Shown: in pieces, positions 34,871-46,541 of the stretch
Numbering within the stretch: position 1 is the first letter of the stretch
Layout: the number at the start of each line of letters is the position of its first letter
Notes under the pieces: generated by a model
Database searches by the model: none
Told to the model about the DNA's origin: nothing
What the model saw: the letters and a program-made list of their open reading frames with translations, nothing else
Source: Metellina segmentata
Lineage: Eukaryota; Arthropoda; Arachnida; Araneae; Tetragnathidae
Length of the DNA: 64,000 bases
Direction: 5' to 3'
Assembly: GCA_947359465.1 (NCBI GenBank)
Contig: OX375872.1
Location: 86,129,819-86,193,818 of the forward strand
Program-made: the position numbers and the translations under genes

Positions 34871-36346
34871 TGTCGCTGAAATACGAGTTACGCTCAACGA
34901 AAATGGAGACTAGTTTTAACTTTAGGCTTATCTATTGGGTTACAAGTCAGAAATGATTTAAGTATAAATGAATAAATTCTATATATGAAATGAATAAATT
35001 CTGTGATTTATAAATGAAGTATATCTATAAACATGATACATCAATTCAGTATTCAGATTCATATGAATTACATCTTAACCCTCCAAGTGGTTTTGACGAG
35101 ATATCTCGTCTATCAAGATCTGAATAATATTTATAATTACGAGATATCTCGTCATCAAGATATTGCCAATATTTCATAATGACGAGATCAGGATCTGGTC
35201 CGTTTTCTTCAATTGATCGTGATCATATTTTCATTTATTGACGAGATATCTCATCCATCGAAATCTGATCAGTTTTTCAAATGCTGATAAGAGAGTCAAA
35301 AATACACTCATATGTATCTTAAACATGAAATACATTTTAAAAAACTCTGTCGTTATAATTTATTACCTTTATCTAAAGAAAATATTAATCATATTATATA
35401 TTCGTTACAAACAATTTCGCAAATATATAATAAATGTAAACACAATTTTCATAATTTTAATCCTGAAATTTATAAAAGTGAAATCATGTTTCAATTTCTG
35501 AAATAATTTAAAGCATGATCGTTGATTTTATGTAGGAAGAGCCACGTTACCCTGTTTTATTTTGAACATTCTTCTATGCAACCATCTCCCCAAAATTATG
35601 ACCACTATCACTATTATATCACTTTTACGAAAGCTTGACAAATGTTTTTAGTAGTACAACGAAAAAATATTTCATAAAATCCTAAAATTTTTTAGAGATT
35701 TTTGAATGTTAGTATAGTAATATATAGAAATAAAATATAGGCAAGAAAAAAATATAAATTAATTTGAATTAAATTTATTCCTTTTTAAATAACAGGATTA
35801 ATCTCAATGAATTCTGTATTCACCCGATGTAATTTTTTGCTCCTACGTGCTCTTTTATTTAGTTTAAAGAATTATAGAGAAATAGTTGAAAACTGTATCC
35901 ACCAGACATCAGATAAAAAGTATTAAATATGTTTTTTTAAATGTCAACTTTAATAGTGTTATCCTCTCACCATGCTATCTCAAGATACGGTTTACCAGAA
36001 AACCTTTCAGCAATAAAGTAAAATTTAAGCAATTGGCTTCATAATTTTACATTACTTTTTGAAAATTTCTGAATTTTGTAATAATAGATAACATAATTAA
36101 AAAACTCTCTATAGGTTATACTTCCAGATTATCTTAAGATGGTATTTTAAAATTACATTTTGAGTTTTACAGAGTACATTAATTATGGAATAGGTTCTTT
36201 CCCCTTCCAGTAAAATGAATGAAGCTTTTAATGTTTCAATGATAAAATACAAAAGCAACTATTATTTTTATTTTAAGAGATATCGTATATAATGCAGAGA
36301 TTCTAAATAGTTTGTAATGCCCTTAAAATTGTTCTTAGCAAAGAAA
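34871..36346. other. AT-rich intronic sequence around an F1 copy
   Basis: Outside the F1 element at 35075-35300, no coding or repeat structure was recognised. The short open frames at 35238-35506 are low-complexity, rich in Ile, Asn and Lys. Confidence 0.35.
35075..35300 (+). mobile_element. F1 element with a well-kept left end
   Basis: Begins TTAACCCTCCAAGTGGTTTT and continues GACGAGATATCTCGTC. It has four internal cores, including GACGAGATCAGGATCTGGTC. The right end is decayed (GATAAGAGAGTCAAA). Confidence 0.75.
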
Positions 36347-36898
36347 TTAAAAGGACACAGTAACCCTAAAGAGTAAGAAAATCGTTGAGTTATTTATATT
36401 GTTTGGTATTAATTTTGCAGATTTAAAGAATAAAAAATTCGATAGCCGTATTTAGCAAATTCGTAAAATATTCTCATCGAATGCCAGGTGTGAAACCGAC
36501 AAACTTTTAAATTATGAAGCCAGTTTTCTCAACTTTAAAGCTAATGAATTTTGCAATTAATATAGATATTTAAAATGTTTTTGGTTACTTTTTAAAATGT
36601 ATTTGATAACTGCGGAATGAATTAGGATTTTCAAGATTTCTTTTTAAAATTATAAAATGAATTGTGACATCTCTTTTACTACTTTTCACGTAAACCATGC
36701 ACAAATTATGGAAAACACTTCAAGGAAAACAAAGGAAAAAAAAATTAAAATTTTTTGAATCATCAAATTATCTATGTAAAAACGAATTTTTTTGTAATGT
36801 ATATTTTCAGTGGATTGGAATAAGGTACACTAAACTAAACATTCTGTTGCAAATGTAAAATTAAAAATTGTTGTTCATAGGATACTGTGTCCTCATAA
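36347..36898. mobile_element. Degenerate F2-type element
   Basis: TTAAAAGGACACAGTAACCC at the left and, inverted, TTATGAGGACACAGTATCC at the right, around a non-coding AT-rich core. The ends are closest to the copy at 3181-3862. Confidence 0.55.
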
Positions 36899-37692
36899 AT
36901 CTCAGAAACATTTGATCAACGGACTGAACGACGATGTGAACAACGTAGCAAAGAATGGATAACATAAGAAATCTATTTTTTCGCAAGGAGAGTATTACGA
37001 AACAGAAAAAATCCAAACGTAGCCTTGCTGTGCATCAGATCAGAGAAAACCTGTGCAATGTAGAAATAAAACTAAGATTGTGAGAATATTGACCTAAAAA
37101 AGACATCAGTGAGATGTGTAACAGCAATTAGTAGAAGACCCACAAATTGCAGTAGTAGATAAATACAAAAAAAAAGAATAATCCTCTTTCTAAATCTTCT
37201 TCCCAATGATTCAATCAAGTAAATCAGTAGTGGAAGGCTGTACCAACTGTTCCAATCTAAAAAGATCAGATAAATAATGTAACAACTCTTGCGTTTTTGC
37301 CGACACAGATGGAAAAACTTCGACGACGTTTATTTCGTATGGATAATCCTTTATTCTACAAGCAATTGCAGAGTGCAATGATTTCTTCAGCTTAGAATAT
37401 CAATTCAAACTCTGATACTCTACCTTAAGGTATATAAAGAAACAAATCTTTAAAAAACTTCTAAAATGAAGATGAATAATACATACCCATAGCTTGTCCG
37501 TTATTGTCAATAAAATACGTGAACTACTAGTTGATTTTCAGAAAACTGACAACATAAATGCTTCACGTAAAACAAGTGAAATTAAAACATATATACTAGA
37601 ATCAGCATTAATATTTCTATAAGAACATAATCAACATACCTTCTATTTACTTTCGACTTTATAAGTTATATTTGTCATTTGATTTTTACCAT
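36899..37692. other. Intronic sequence, nothing recognised
   Basis: No coding frame, tandem repeat or element end could be supported. Confidence 0.3.
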
Positions 37693-37914
37693 TTCAACCC
37701 TTCCAGTAGTTGTCATGACGAGGCATCTCGTCTTTGGTAAAACTGACCAGATATTGATAGTGATATACCACGTCATAAGAAAACATCTGGCCAGATCTTG
37801 AACTCGTCACCATTAAAAATAGGCAATATCTTGATGACCAGATATCTAGTTAACAGCAAAATTGGTCAAATCTTGATGGACGAGATATCTCATCGAAATC
37901 ACTTGGAAGGTTAA
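37693..37914 (-). mobile_element. F1 element, reverse orientation
   Basis: Starts TTCAACCCTTCCAGTAGTTG (TTAA mutated to TTCA) and ends CACTTGGAAGGTTAA, with GATGGACGAGATATCTC just inside. Confidence 0.75.
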
Positions 37915-38700
37915 TGTGATTCCAATACCACTTAGTCCTATTAAAGTTAAATTATACAGTTGACTGCGTTCAATTGCAGTATAAATATTATCTCATAACA
38001 AAATCACTTTCAACAAAATTTAATTTTCGTTGGCTACATTTCACTTTTTGTTATGTTAAATTAAAAACTGACTAAAAAAATTTTAAGGCTTTCTGAGAAT
38101 ATTTGCAAAATTATTTAACACTATCCAAAGAAAGTGTCATAATTCAGCTTGATGGGAAAGATGGAAGTAATTTTCAACTGTAATTAATTTCAAGGACTAG
38201 TTCCTCCGAAATCCTCTTTTCTGTTGATAATCGAATTCTTATTCACCCGTAAGAATTTAGTTCTTCATTCGCTCGTGACTCCTTCATTCTTTAAATAAAA
38301 ACGATTATATTGGAAACAGATATTTGAGATGGACTTTAATGGATACCATGAAAGGCTATCTACCGAATCTTTGGTTTGATTCAGCTATAAAAGGAGTGCA
38401 GCTAGTATCTGCACTTTCAAGATATGATTATCTACGACGGAAGCTTAATCAATATTATTTTATACACTGAGGAACTTTCGAATTTTTAAAGTGTTCCGTA
38501 AAGTTTGATGTTGATTTAAAGATTTCATTGGATTTGAAGGTTAAGGGAAGAAATGCGAAGTATGATTTTTTTCTAAATTTAAATACACTATTAAAATGTT
38601 TCATTTACTAAATAAATCAATTGAACGGAAATAGTTACTGAAAGGCTCAATTCTTTGGAAAATAATTCCATTAAAACGGTGCCTCAATTCGGTTTCTGTT

Positions 38701-39603
38701 ATTGCCTGATTCTTCAAGACTAATGATTTATCTTCTTAATGGTGCACTGAAAATTCAATTTCACTGAAACATAAAGCCAAAAATGTAAGGTAAAAAGCAA
38801 CTGGCTTTGCTTCATTTAACAAAACGCAAAGGTAGACAAACGTCCCCGTTAGTTTTGACTCGTAAGATCACCCTATTATAAAAGTAGCTTTGGGGACATT
38901 AAAGTATCAAAGGAATTAAATGTCCTTCAAGGATTCTGCTTTTATAACTTTCATATCACGTAAAGAATAATTTTACTTTGCAAGGTGCATGTAACTACAC
39001 CGGCAGTGTTTACAGTATTGCCTGATTCTTCAGTGCTAAGAATCTATATTCTTCAACGGTACACTGAAAATTAAATTTCACTTAACCATAGAGCTAAAAA
39101 TGTGAGGTAAGGCAACTGGCCTTGCTTTATTTGACAAAGTGCAGAGGTAGGCAAACTTCCCCGTTAGTCTGAAACAGTAATACCGCCATGTTAGAAACTA
39201 GGCTTTTTGGATCTGACCAGCATCTGAATTAAATGTCCTTCAAATTAGTCTCTTTTGTGTTTTTCATGTATTGTGAGGAATATTTTACATAGCAAGGTGC
39301 ATGTAATCGTAAAGGCAGTGACCCCCTGTTATTGCTTGATTATTCAGGGCTAAATATCTATTTTTTTAATGGTGTACTGGAAATCAATTCCACTGAATCT
39401 TAAAGCTAAAAATGTAAGCAAAGCAACTGTCTCTGTTTTATTTGATTGCTTTTTTAGTTTGGACTCGTAATATTGCTACGTTGGAAAATACGACCTTTTT
39501 GATGCTAGACTAATATAAGAATTAAATATCCTTCAAATGATTATGTCCTTCTGCCTTCCATGTCCTGTGAAGAATATCTTACATCACAAAGTGCCTGTAA
39601 TTA
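38701..39603. repeat. Tandem triplication, period about 315 bp
   Basis: ATTGCYTGATTMTTCA starts at 38701, 39017 and 39331. Shared landmarks in each unit are AAGCTAAAAATGTRAG, GCAACTG, AATTAAATRTCCTTCAA and GTGCMTGTAA. Confidence 0.85.
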
Positions 39604-41479
39604 TAAGGGTGGGTGAGTTTAAGCATACACGGGGATCAGAAAGAAGGTCTGATATCCTTGTTTGTCTTTCTGCGAAAGGATTTAAATAGGTGGCGGCGAA
39701 GATCTTTCATGTCGCAGCCTATCTGCAATTATTCAGGTGAATAAGCATAGACAAACATGGGTGGTAGGAGGTGAGATACACGTGTTTGCATACATGAAAG
39801 AGGATTTAAACTTGTGTGTCGGAGTTCCTGGACTAGATCAATAAAGTGCAAGTTTTCAAAAATGAGCCGTTAGTTGGAGATTTTCAGAGGAACCAACATA
39901 AGGATTCATATGGATTTACAAAGTAAAGTAGTACTTTTATATATACTGGCTTCTAAAGTTGTACTTCTATATACTTTTATATAACTTAAAATCTAAAAAT
40001 GCATACGAATATGTTCTACAACAGTTCCCAATCTCTGAAGTAGTCTAAATACACAAGAAGATAAAATTTCCGATAGGTGTAATCTCTACAAGTTTTGTAA
40101 AATAGAAATCCACTCATATTCCAAATCAACTCCCACAAGTGTCCGAATTAAATGCAAAAATAAAAAAGTATAAGTAGATGCAACCCGATACGTTAAATAA
40201 TTTATTAGTTTATGTAATTTTTAGATTAAAAGTAAAATTATCAGGTAAATTTTTCTGTTGGAAACACGGTTTCAGGTAATGCGAAGAGATTTCTTCACCT
40301 ATAATTCTACTTAAATGTGAGAAAATGATGTATCTTTGGTAATTTCTGACATTTATTAGATTATATAAATTTAATTTGTTTGAAAAATTCTCTAATGATA
40401 CTGTATTATTTTCTTCATTTATGATGCTTGACGTGTACGAAATCCTAGAACATAACTTCCATTTTTAATAGTTATTATTATAGGTTTTTTTTTTCATTTT
40501 TTTTCTATATTTTAGATAAAATTGCTTGCGATTGAAAACTTAAAAGAGATTTCAATTTGAACTAGAATGTGGCTCTGATGAGAAGGCAGATGACCTTGGT
40601 TGAAATCATTTGTCGAAAGATGATAAGCTCGCCGGAAGAAAATATTATCAAACCCAAACCAAATATAACGATCACCGTGGAGGATCCCTCGCTAAATTTT
40701 ACTCAATTGAATTTGGTGCCGAACGATAACCCTAACCCAGAATTGGTTCTACAGATACCGATCGTAGAAGCATTTTGTTTATGTTTCAACTTAAAAACAT
40801 AATTAAAAGAATATACCCATAAAAACCATTTGACTTAAACTCCAACATGAAACAGCCGAATTATAACTATATATTCAAGATGTATTTTTATATTTTCATG
40901 AAGAATCTCCGGAATTTGTGCTTAGAGGAAAATAAACTATCTGCAGGTTCTGAAAGTGCGGTATATATTCTTACGAAAAGGGAAACAGCTTTCTCGAATT
41001 TAACTATCGATTATATTATCAATCATCCTTAAAATAAGTAAAATAAGGGTCTTACAAATATCTATGATTTATTTAAAGATGATTTTCAAGTGATTATTTT
41101 CAGATTAGTGACAAGTGGCAGTGGTAGGATTTCCTTCTGTTATGAAACACGGATAGTGTTAGAACTTATACGAAAAGCTAAGAAAACATACTAAAAAATT
41201 TTATGGTTAGAACAAGAAATGTGCTAAAGGCAATTAATTTTGCTTATTTCTTAAGAAATATAGTATATGGGAAGACGAGTTAACGCTCAAAACCAGTTAC
41301 CAGAAATTACAAAAAGAATTTACCGTATCGAAACATTTCACGGACTGAATAAAGCAAGTAACGATGAAGCATCGTTGCAAAAAATATTTCAGTATGCAAA
41401 ATATAAGAACTTTATATTAAAATTTAAATGTTTTTGCACAGATAGAAATAGTTTCAATATAGCTATATAATAATTTATT
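39604..41479. other. Large-intron sequence with one possible exon-like frame
   Basis: 39600-39900 is GC-richer and contains a GTGGCGGCGAAGATC patch. The only frame with coding character is at 40566-40802, listed separately. Confidence 0.3.
40566..40802 (+). other. Possible unassigned exon or decayed coding fragment
   Basis: An open stretch of 78 codons immediately follows a TAG that could serve as an AG acceptor (TTTGAACTAG|AATGTGGCTC), though its pyrimidine tract is poor. The translation includes KPKPNITITVEDPSLNFTQL and NDNPNPELVLQIP, which is less low-complexity than other frames here. I do not recognise a family, no good donor follows, and neuroligins have no expected match to it. It may be chance. 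Confidence 0.2.
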
Positions 41480-41590
41480 TTAATCCTATAAGTTCTTTCG
41501 ACGAGATATCTGTCCAAGATCTGATCACTTTTCCTAAGTACGAGTTTTATCGTCCTTAGACAAAATTACCTAATTACTCCAAGGGGAATG
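41480..41590 (+). mobile_element. F1 element, 5' part
   Basis: TTAATCCTATAAGTTCTTTC, then GACGAGATATCTGTCCAAGATCTGATCA. It is followed by a ~155-bp segment that also follows the F1 fragment at 54068. Confidence 0.55.
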
Positions 41591-41745
41591 ATGATCCAAG
41601 TATTAAAAACAAACTTCCCTTATCCAGAACTGGTGACAGATTGTAACAGGTTTACATACCAGTGGCTCTTCAGTGATGTTTTCGACACGAAAATAAACCA
41701 CCAGGACACATACGAACCAGGACAGCTAACTCGGAACTGTTTCAA
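41591..41745 (+). repeat. F1-linked segment, paralogous to 54181-54330
   Basis: Both loci read ..CCAGAACTGGT...AACAGRTTT...GTTTTCGA...AARATAAACYACCAGGA. In each case the segment directly follows an F1 5' part, suggesting a longer F1 subfamily. Confidence 0.45.
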
Positions 41746-42647
41746 AATTCTTAGAACTGTTTAACGATGTCTCTGTTAGGTAATCTAAATCCAAAAATAG
41801 ACCTGTTTTATTATTTGAGATACCTTTATGAAGAATTACATTAATGAATAGCGTTGAATAAAATGAAACAGGATAGAAAGATGCGAAACAGATAGTTCTT
41901 AGAAATAAATTTTCATGTCACTTTGAAAGGAATTTGTTTGCCATTAAAATATCAACTCCGTCAGCTACGTGGTATTTTTTATGAAATAATAAATGAACCT
42001 ACTGAGTGTGTCCACGCTCGGAGGACATTTGATACTACGCAAAAATCGTGTATTAAAATCCGGCACATATAAACTATGTGAATAGTTATAAGGTAAAATA
42101 TTTCATGTTATTCCATCATATTTCACAAGTTATTAATACCTATTTCAAAGGAATTTTATACATATATGCTTTCAATATACCCCCTCTATGTATAAATATA
42201 TTTGAACGCTTTATTCAGCAAACGGGTGAAGTTATGCTCTGTAAAGCATCACATTGCGTTCCCTAAATGGAACCGGCAATATGCGTCGAAGATATGTATT
42301 TTTTAAAAGTTGTGTAACAGACGGTCCGACACTTTATTTATAGCTCCTTGATGGACTGAGCAGTGTGCAGTAAATTAAGATCGGAATTAAGGAGTGTTTC
42401 CTGTGATGGTGCAGACTTATTTATGACGCAGTCACGATTCTTCAGAGCATTACGGAGTTTCTTTCGGGGAGTTGTTTATTTAAAAACATTGAAAATGGAA
42501 TTTCGAGGATGATGGAACATGACATTTTGCTTCTATTATTCTATAAATGCATTTTCTAAAGTATAAAGTTATACGTTGAGTTAACTGAAATATTTGTATC
42601 AGTTCTTTCTCGAAATATGTTGTCATACATAATACAGAATAAATGCA

Positions 42648-42696
42648 TACATAAAACAGAAATAATGGAAGAATGTCATTATTTCTGTTTTATGTA
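42648..42696. repeat. Perfect 20-bp inverted repeat (hairpin)
   Basis: Arms TACATAAAACAGAAATAATG (42648-42667) and its exact complement at 42677-42696, with a 9-base loop GAAGAATGT. There is no flanking duplication and no U-tract. Confidence 0.9.
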
Positions 42697-43633
42697 CCCC
42701 TCTAAGTTGCTGGATACGTCTAGACGTTTCGCTGAATACTCTAGATTTTTAAAGTAACGGTTAACTAGAATAAAATGATCGTGCGATAGAGATGAAAGTG
42801 TACGTTCGAAAAAGGTTCCAAAGTCATGTTAGGAGGACTTATGGAGTGTATAATTGAAATTTTCATAGTTTGTGCAATTTTTAAAATTAAATGTTTAGAA
42901 ATTGTTTACTTGAAACGAATGATAGAAAGGTTATGAACCCATGTAACACTGTGTATAGTATAATTATGTAATGCTATCAAAAGGGGCTCATTTCGTTGAC
43001 ACGGATTCAAGCAGCTTTGTTAGAACTAGATATAAATTGCACTCGAAGTTTTAGTACTGCAACTATACTTCAACAATTCAGTGTGTCTGTGAATTATTGA
43101 AGAATGTTATATTTATACTTCTTCAATCTGCAGGCGTCAGACGCATGATCTGATATATAAAACATATTCACTCATTCTTTAAGTTAATGTATAAATTGGT
43201 AGATATAGTTGTTGAAATAATTGATACAAGAAATAGTAAACAGATACATTACTAAATATCAAGATAATACCCAGATATTACTTAATACACAAAATAGTAC
43301 CCGTCAAAGGTGAATTTAACATATGAATTCTTATTTTTTTCGAATCATGGTGTCTTAGAATCTCAAGAGAGAGTATTATTTTATATTATAATAATTGCGT
43401 GAGGTATATATTCTTTCCTTAACCCTCTGAGAAGTTTACTCGTATATAACCTTTCTACAATCTATAGTCTTCTCTGCGTCAATTCTAACCTGTTTTGGCC
43501 TTTTCAACCAATAGGATCTTTACTAGGATTCAGTCAAACAACCGATGTGGTTATCTAGTCATTGTGTATAGTATGAGGTAAAATTAATAAAAAACTGCAC
43601 TACTCATAAATCTCGTTACACTCAAAGGGTAGA

Positions 43634-43775
43634 AAAACCTTCCAAGTGGTTTCGACGACGTATCTCGTCTATCAAGATTGGACCAATTCTGAATATGACG
43701 AGATGTCGCTTCCATTAATAAGTGGTCAGTTTTGCTAATGACGCGATACCTCATCGAGAAAACCACCAATGTTAA
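43634..43775 (+). mobile_element. F1 element, short copy
   Basis: AAACCTTCCAAGTGGTTTCG at the left and CATCGAGAAAACCACCAATGTTAA at the right. At 142 bp it is one of the shortest complete copies, with two internal cores. It lies 12 bp from the family B SINE that follows. Confidence 0.75.
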
Positions 43776-43787
43776 ATATGATTAAAA

Positions 43788-43940
43788 AAGCAACGGGGGT
43801 GTTGGTAACGCTCCGGGATCAAACCGGAAGGGAAATATATGAGGATAACACCGCGTAAGTTTGAAGCACGGTGAGATGACGAGGTCACACCTGAGCTAGC
43901 ACCCCACTCTCCAAATTTCATCATCACGCCAACGTGAAGA
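43788..43940 (-). repeat. SINE, family B, reverse copy with head
   Basis: The minus strand reads CGTTGGCGTGATGATGAAAT, then GCTCAGGTGTGACCTCGTCA, TCACCGTGCTTCAAACTTAC and GGTTTGATCCCGGA, and ends near AACACCCCCGTTGC. It aligns along its length with 24280-24456. Confidence 0.7.
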
Positions 43941-45860
43941 CATTTCACGCCATGACACATCTTACGAGTGCCCCCTTTAAAAAGGAAGAAGAAATTCATG
44001 TAAATCTACCATTCCTCAATCTAGTCCAATTCCAATGTCGCTATTGACTATCAGATACACTTCTGATGTTCCCAGGTTTAAAAACAACACTCACATTTTA
44101 CATACCATCGGGAAATTTTATCCTGCATCCGCAATAGCTTAATCCACAGCAAATCCTTAGCTTTAACAGGAGTTCAGCAGAACAAATGTGTAATCTAAAG
44201 AGAATCTTAATAACATGCTCAAATCCTACTCTACAAAGTTGTTGGAAAGCAGTAAGAGTAAATACAATGAAAGTGCAATAGGAAAACAATTAGCCTTCTT
44301 CATTTCTGCTAAGGTTTATTAAAAGAAGCTAGGTAAGAATGAGGAATAGTGTCACACATACAATTGAGATGCAAGCATAGGGAATAAAAAGCTCTAACTT
44401 TATGAATATTTATGTTCAGCCTCGCGATTCGGTTAGAAAGATAATCAACTAAAGTGTCCCAAAATAAATTGCTTCACACAATGGATTTTGTATGCAAAGC
44501 AGAAATAGGTTGTTCTTGTGATTAGCAGTATTTGCGAGTTAATCCACCCTATTGCATAATTTTCCTAGTGGTTTTCTTCCGATTTTTTCACCCCATAGGG
44601 AATGCTTAAAAATTAATGAGATTTTCGGTAAACTTCGAACCATTTGGTGTACCCAGAATTATTTTTAAGTTGCTGCATTTTGTTTCCTGTAATTATAAGA
44701 TGCGTTTACGCGAGTTTAAACAGTTGGTATTTTACCTGCGTTAAAACACGAAACCCGTTTTATTTTAAATGTTCGGGTAAAACTTTTTTTACTGTTTTCG
44801 AGAAACCGAAGTTGTTTTGCTTTGAAAGTTACAATTTCAGCTAATAATAAATGAATGGAAGATTTTCAAAACTGCAGTGTTACCTGAAATCGAGATAAAA
44901 TATGAAACGATGTATCTACTTTTACGCATCTATAACTTCAAAAATATAGCTGAGATAAACTTAGTTATATTTTTAAATAAGGGAATACCAAAGTAAATAC
45001 GGATTTATTTTTAATATGCAGTAATTCAAAGTAGGTTTCAAAAATGACAATTTATATCATGTATAAGAGTCTCTTTTAACTAAAATAATTTTGCTTTTTT
45101 ATTCTGTTTTTTATAAAATTTACGTTATTATGGCTAGAACATTCATTTAATGGGATTTCTTATTAGTTTCATAGATGTTTGAATTAACTCAGCCTGAAAA
45201 AAACCTTCGAAATGTTCCCTTCTATTCTAATATTTTTGAAGTTTTCTTCGATCAGAAACGAGACTTTAATCACAATAATGTCTGGTATGTGTTTGTATGG
45301 TATTGTCTGGTGTTTATATTTTTTGCTGTAGGTAGTGATGATAGAGTAAGATAGCTTAGCTATTATTGCTGTACGCAATGAATAGTTGTACTAAAATTAA
45401 AATTATGATTCCGGCTCTCTAATTTTTCATTACTTTCTTTCCTATTTTCTAATAATGGCTGAGATATACTTTTTGTTGGATTATTAGGTCATTAACACTA
45501 GATTCGATTCTCAGCTTCTCCAGTATGCAATTCTATCTCATATTTTTTCATATTTTACAATATCAATCGTGTTCATTGTATGAAGTGAAGCACTTTATTT
45601 TCGTTAATAGTAATAATTTTTATAATGCTAAAATGTCAAATGTGCTTGATCATTGAAAGTAACTTTATGCTACAATGCCTTGGTGCTTCAAAACATTATT
45701 TTTAGAAAATGAGAAGTAACGAACTGAAACGGCATGTTACGTTTCAATTGTCATCTAATGGCCCTTGCACAGTTTCCCTTAGGACATCTAACGTTGGAAA
45801 TTAAATTGCTTAAGAGTTATTCTATTTCGTTAGGTACGGTTATAATAAATTAGCTATAAT
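43941..45860. other. Large-intron sequence, nothing recognised
   Basis: AT-rich. The short open frames (44098-44289, 44644-44844, 45184-45378) show no domain, signal or codon pattern worth calling. Confidence 0.35.
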
Positions 45861-46010
45861 ATTTCGTCAGATATGAAGATTAAATAAATTCAACTATTTC
45901 GTTAGATATGAAGATTAAATAAATTCAACTATTTCGTTAGATATGAAAAGTAATAACTTCAACTATTTCGTTAGATCTGAAGGTTAAATAAATTCAACTA
46001 TTTCTTTAAA
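45861..46010. repeat. 35-bp tandem repeat, about four copies
   Basis: Units of ATTTCGTTAGATATGAAGAT TAAATAAATTCAACT, the third with a small change. An ACTATTTCGTTA remnant reappears at 46439, just before the piggyBac insertion. Confidence 0.9.
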
Positions 46011-46019
46011 AATTTCTAC

Positions 46020-46223
46020 TAAACTTCCAATTGTTTTGGATGAGGTATCTAGTTCATCAAGATAGGACTAATTTTCAAGCCGATTTTTCGATGATAACTA
46101 GATTAAGATATGATTAGTTTTCATCTAATGACGAGATGTTTCGTCCTTCAATAGATAGTCAGTTTTGCAAATGATTTTGTTTCTGATGAGATACCTCGTC
46201 GAGGCAACCACCAAGAGGGTTAA
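46020..46223 (+). mobile_element. F1 element
   Basis: AAACTTCCAATTGTTTTGGA at the left and CGTCGAGGCAACCACCAAGAGGGTTAA at the right. The body has diverged cores (CCTTCAATAGATAGTCAGTT). Confidence 0.65.
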
Positions 46224-46320
46224 ATAAACTATAATATTTCAATAGGCGACTATTTATTAAATTATATTATGTGGTACAGCAATCAAGTAATCATCACTAT
46301 ATCCTCAGGTAGGACCATGA

Positions 46321-46425
46321 ACTGAAGTATACTATTTACTTATTGGGACTGCTAAACTGAATTATACTATTTTCTTATTGGGACTACTAAACTGAATTAT
46401 ACTATTTTCTCACTAGGATTTCTAA
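46321..46425. repeat. 35-bp tandem repeat, three copies
   Basis: ACTGAATTATACTATTTTCT steps at 46321, 46356 and 46391, with TTATTGGGACTACTAA completing the unit. Confidence 0.9.
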
Positions 46426-46541
46426 AATGAACAAAACAAACTATTTCGTTACAAATTGCTGTTAACCCTCTGACTGCTCAATTTGTAGACCGAAATCGCT
46501 ACAAAAATCGTGTATTTTTTTTTTTGCATATTAAAAATCTA

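Noticed and set aside
35238..35506. Overlapping + strand open frames
   Set aside because: Low-complexity Ile/Asn/Lys-rich translations of AT-rich DNA beginning in an F1 tail.
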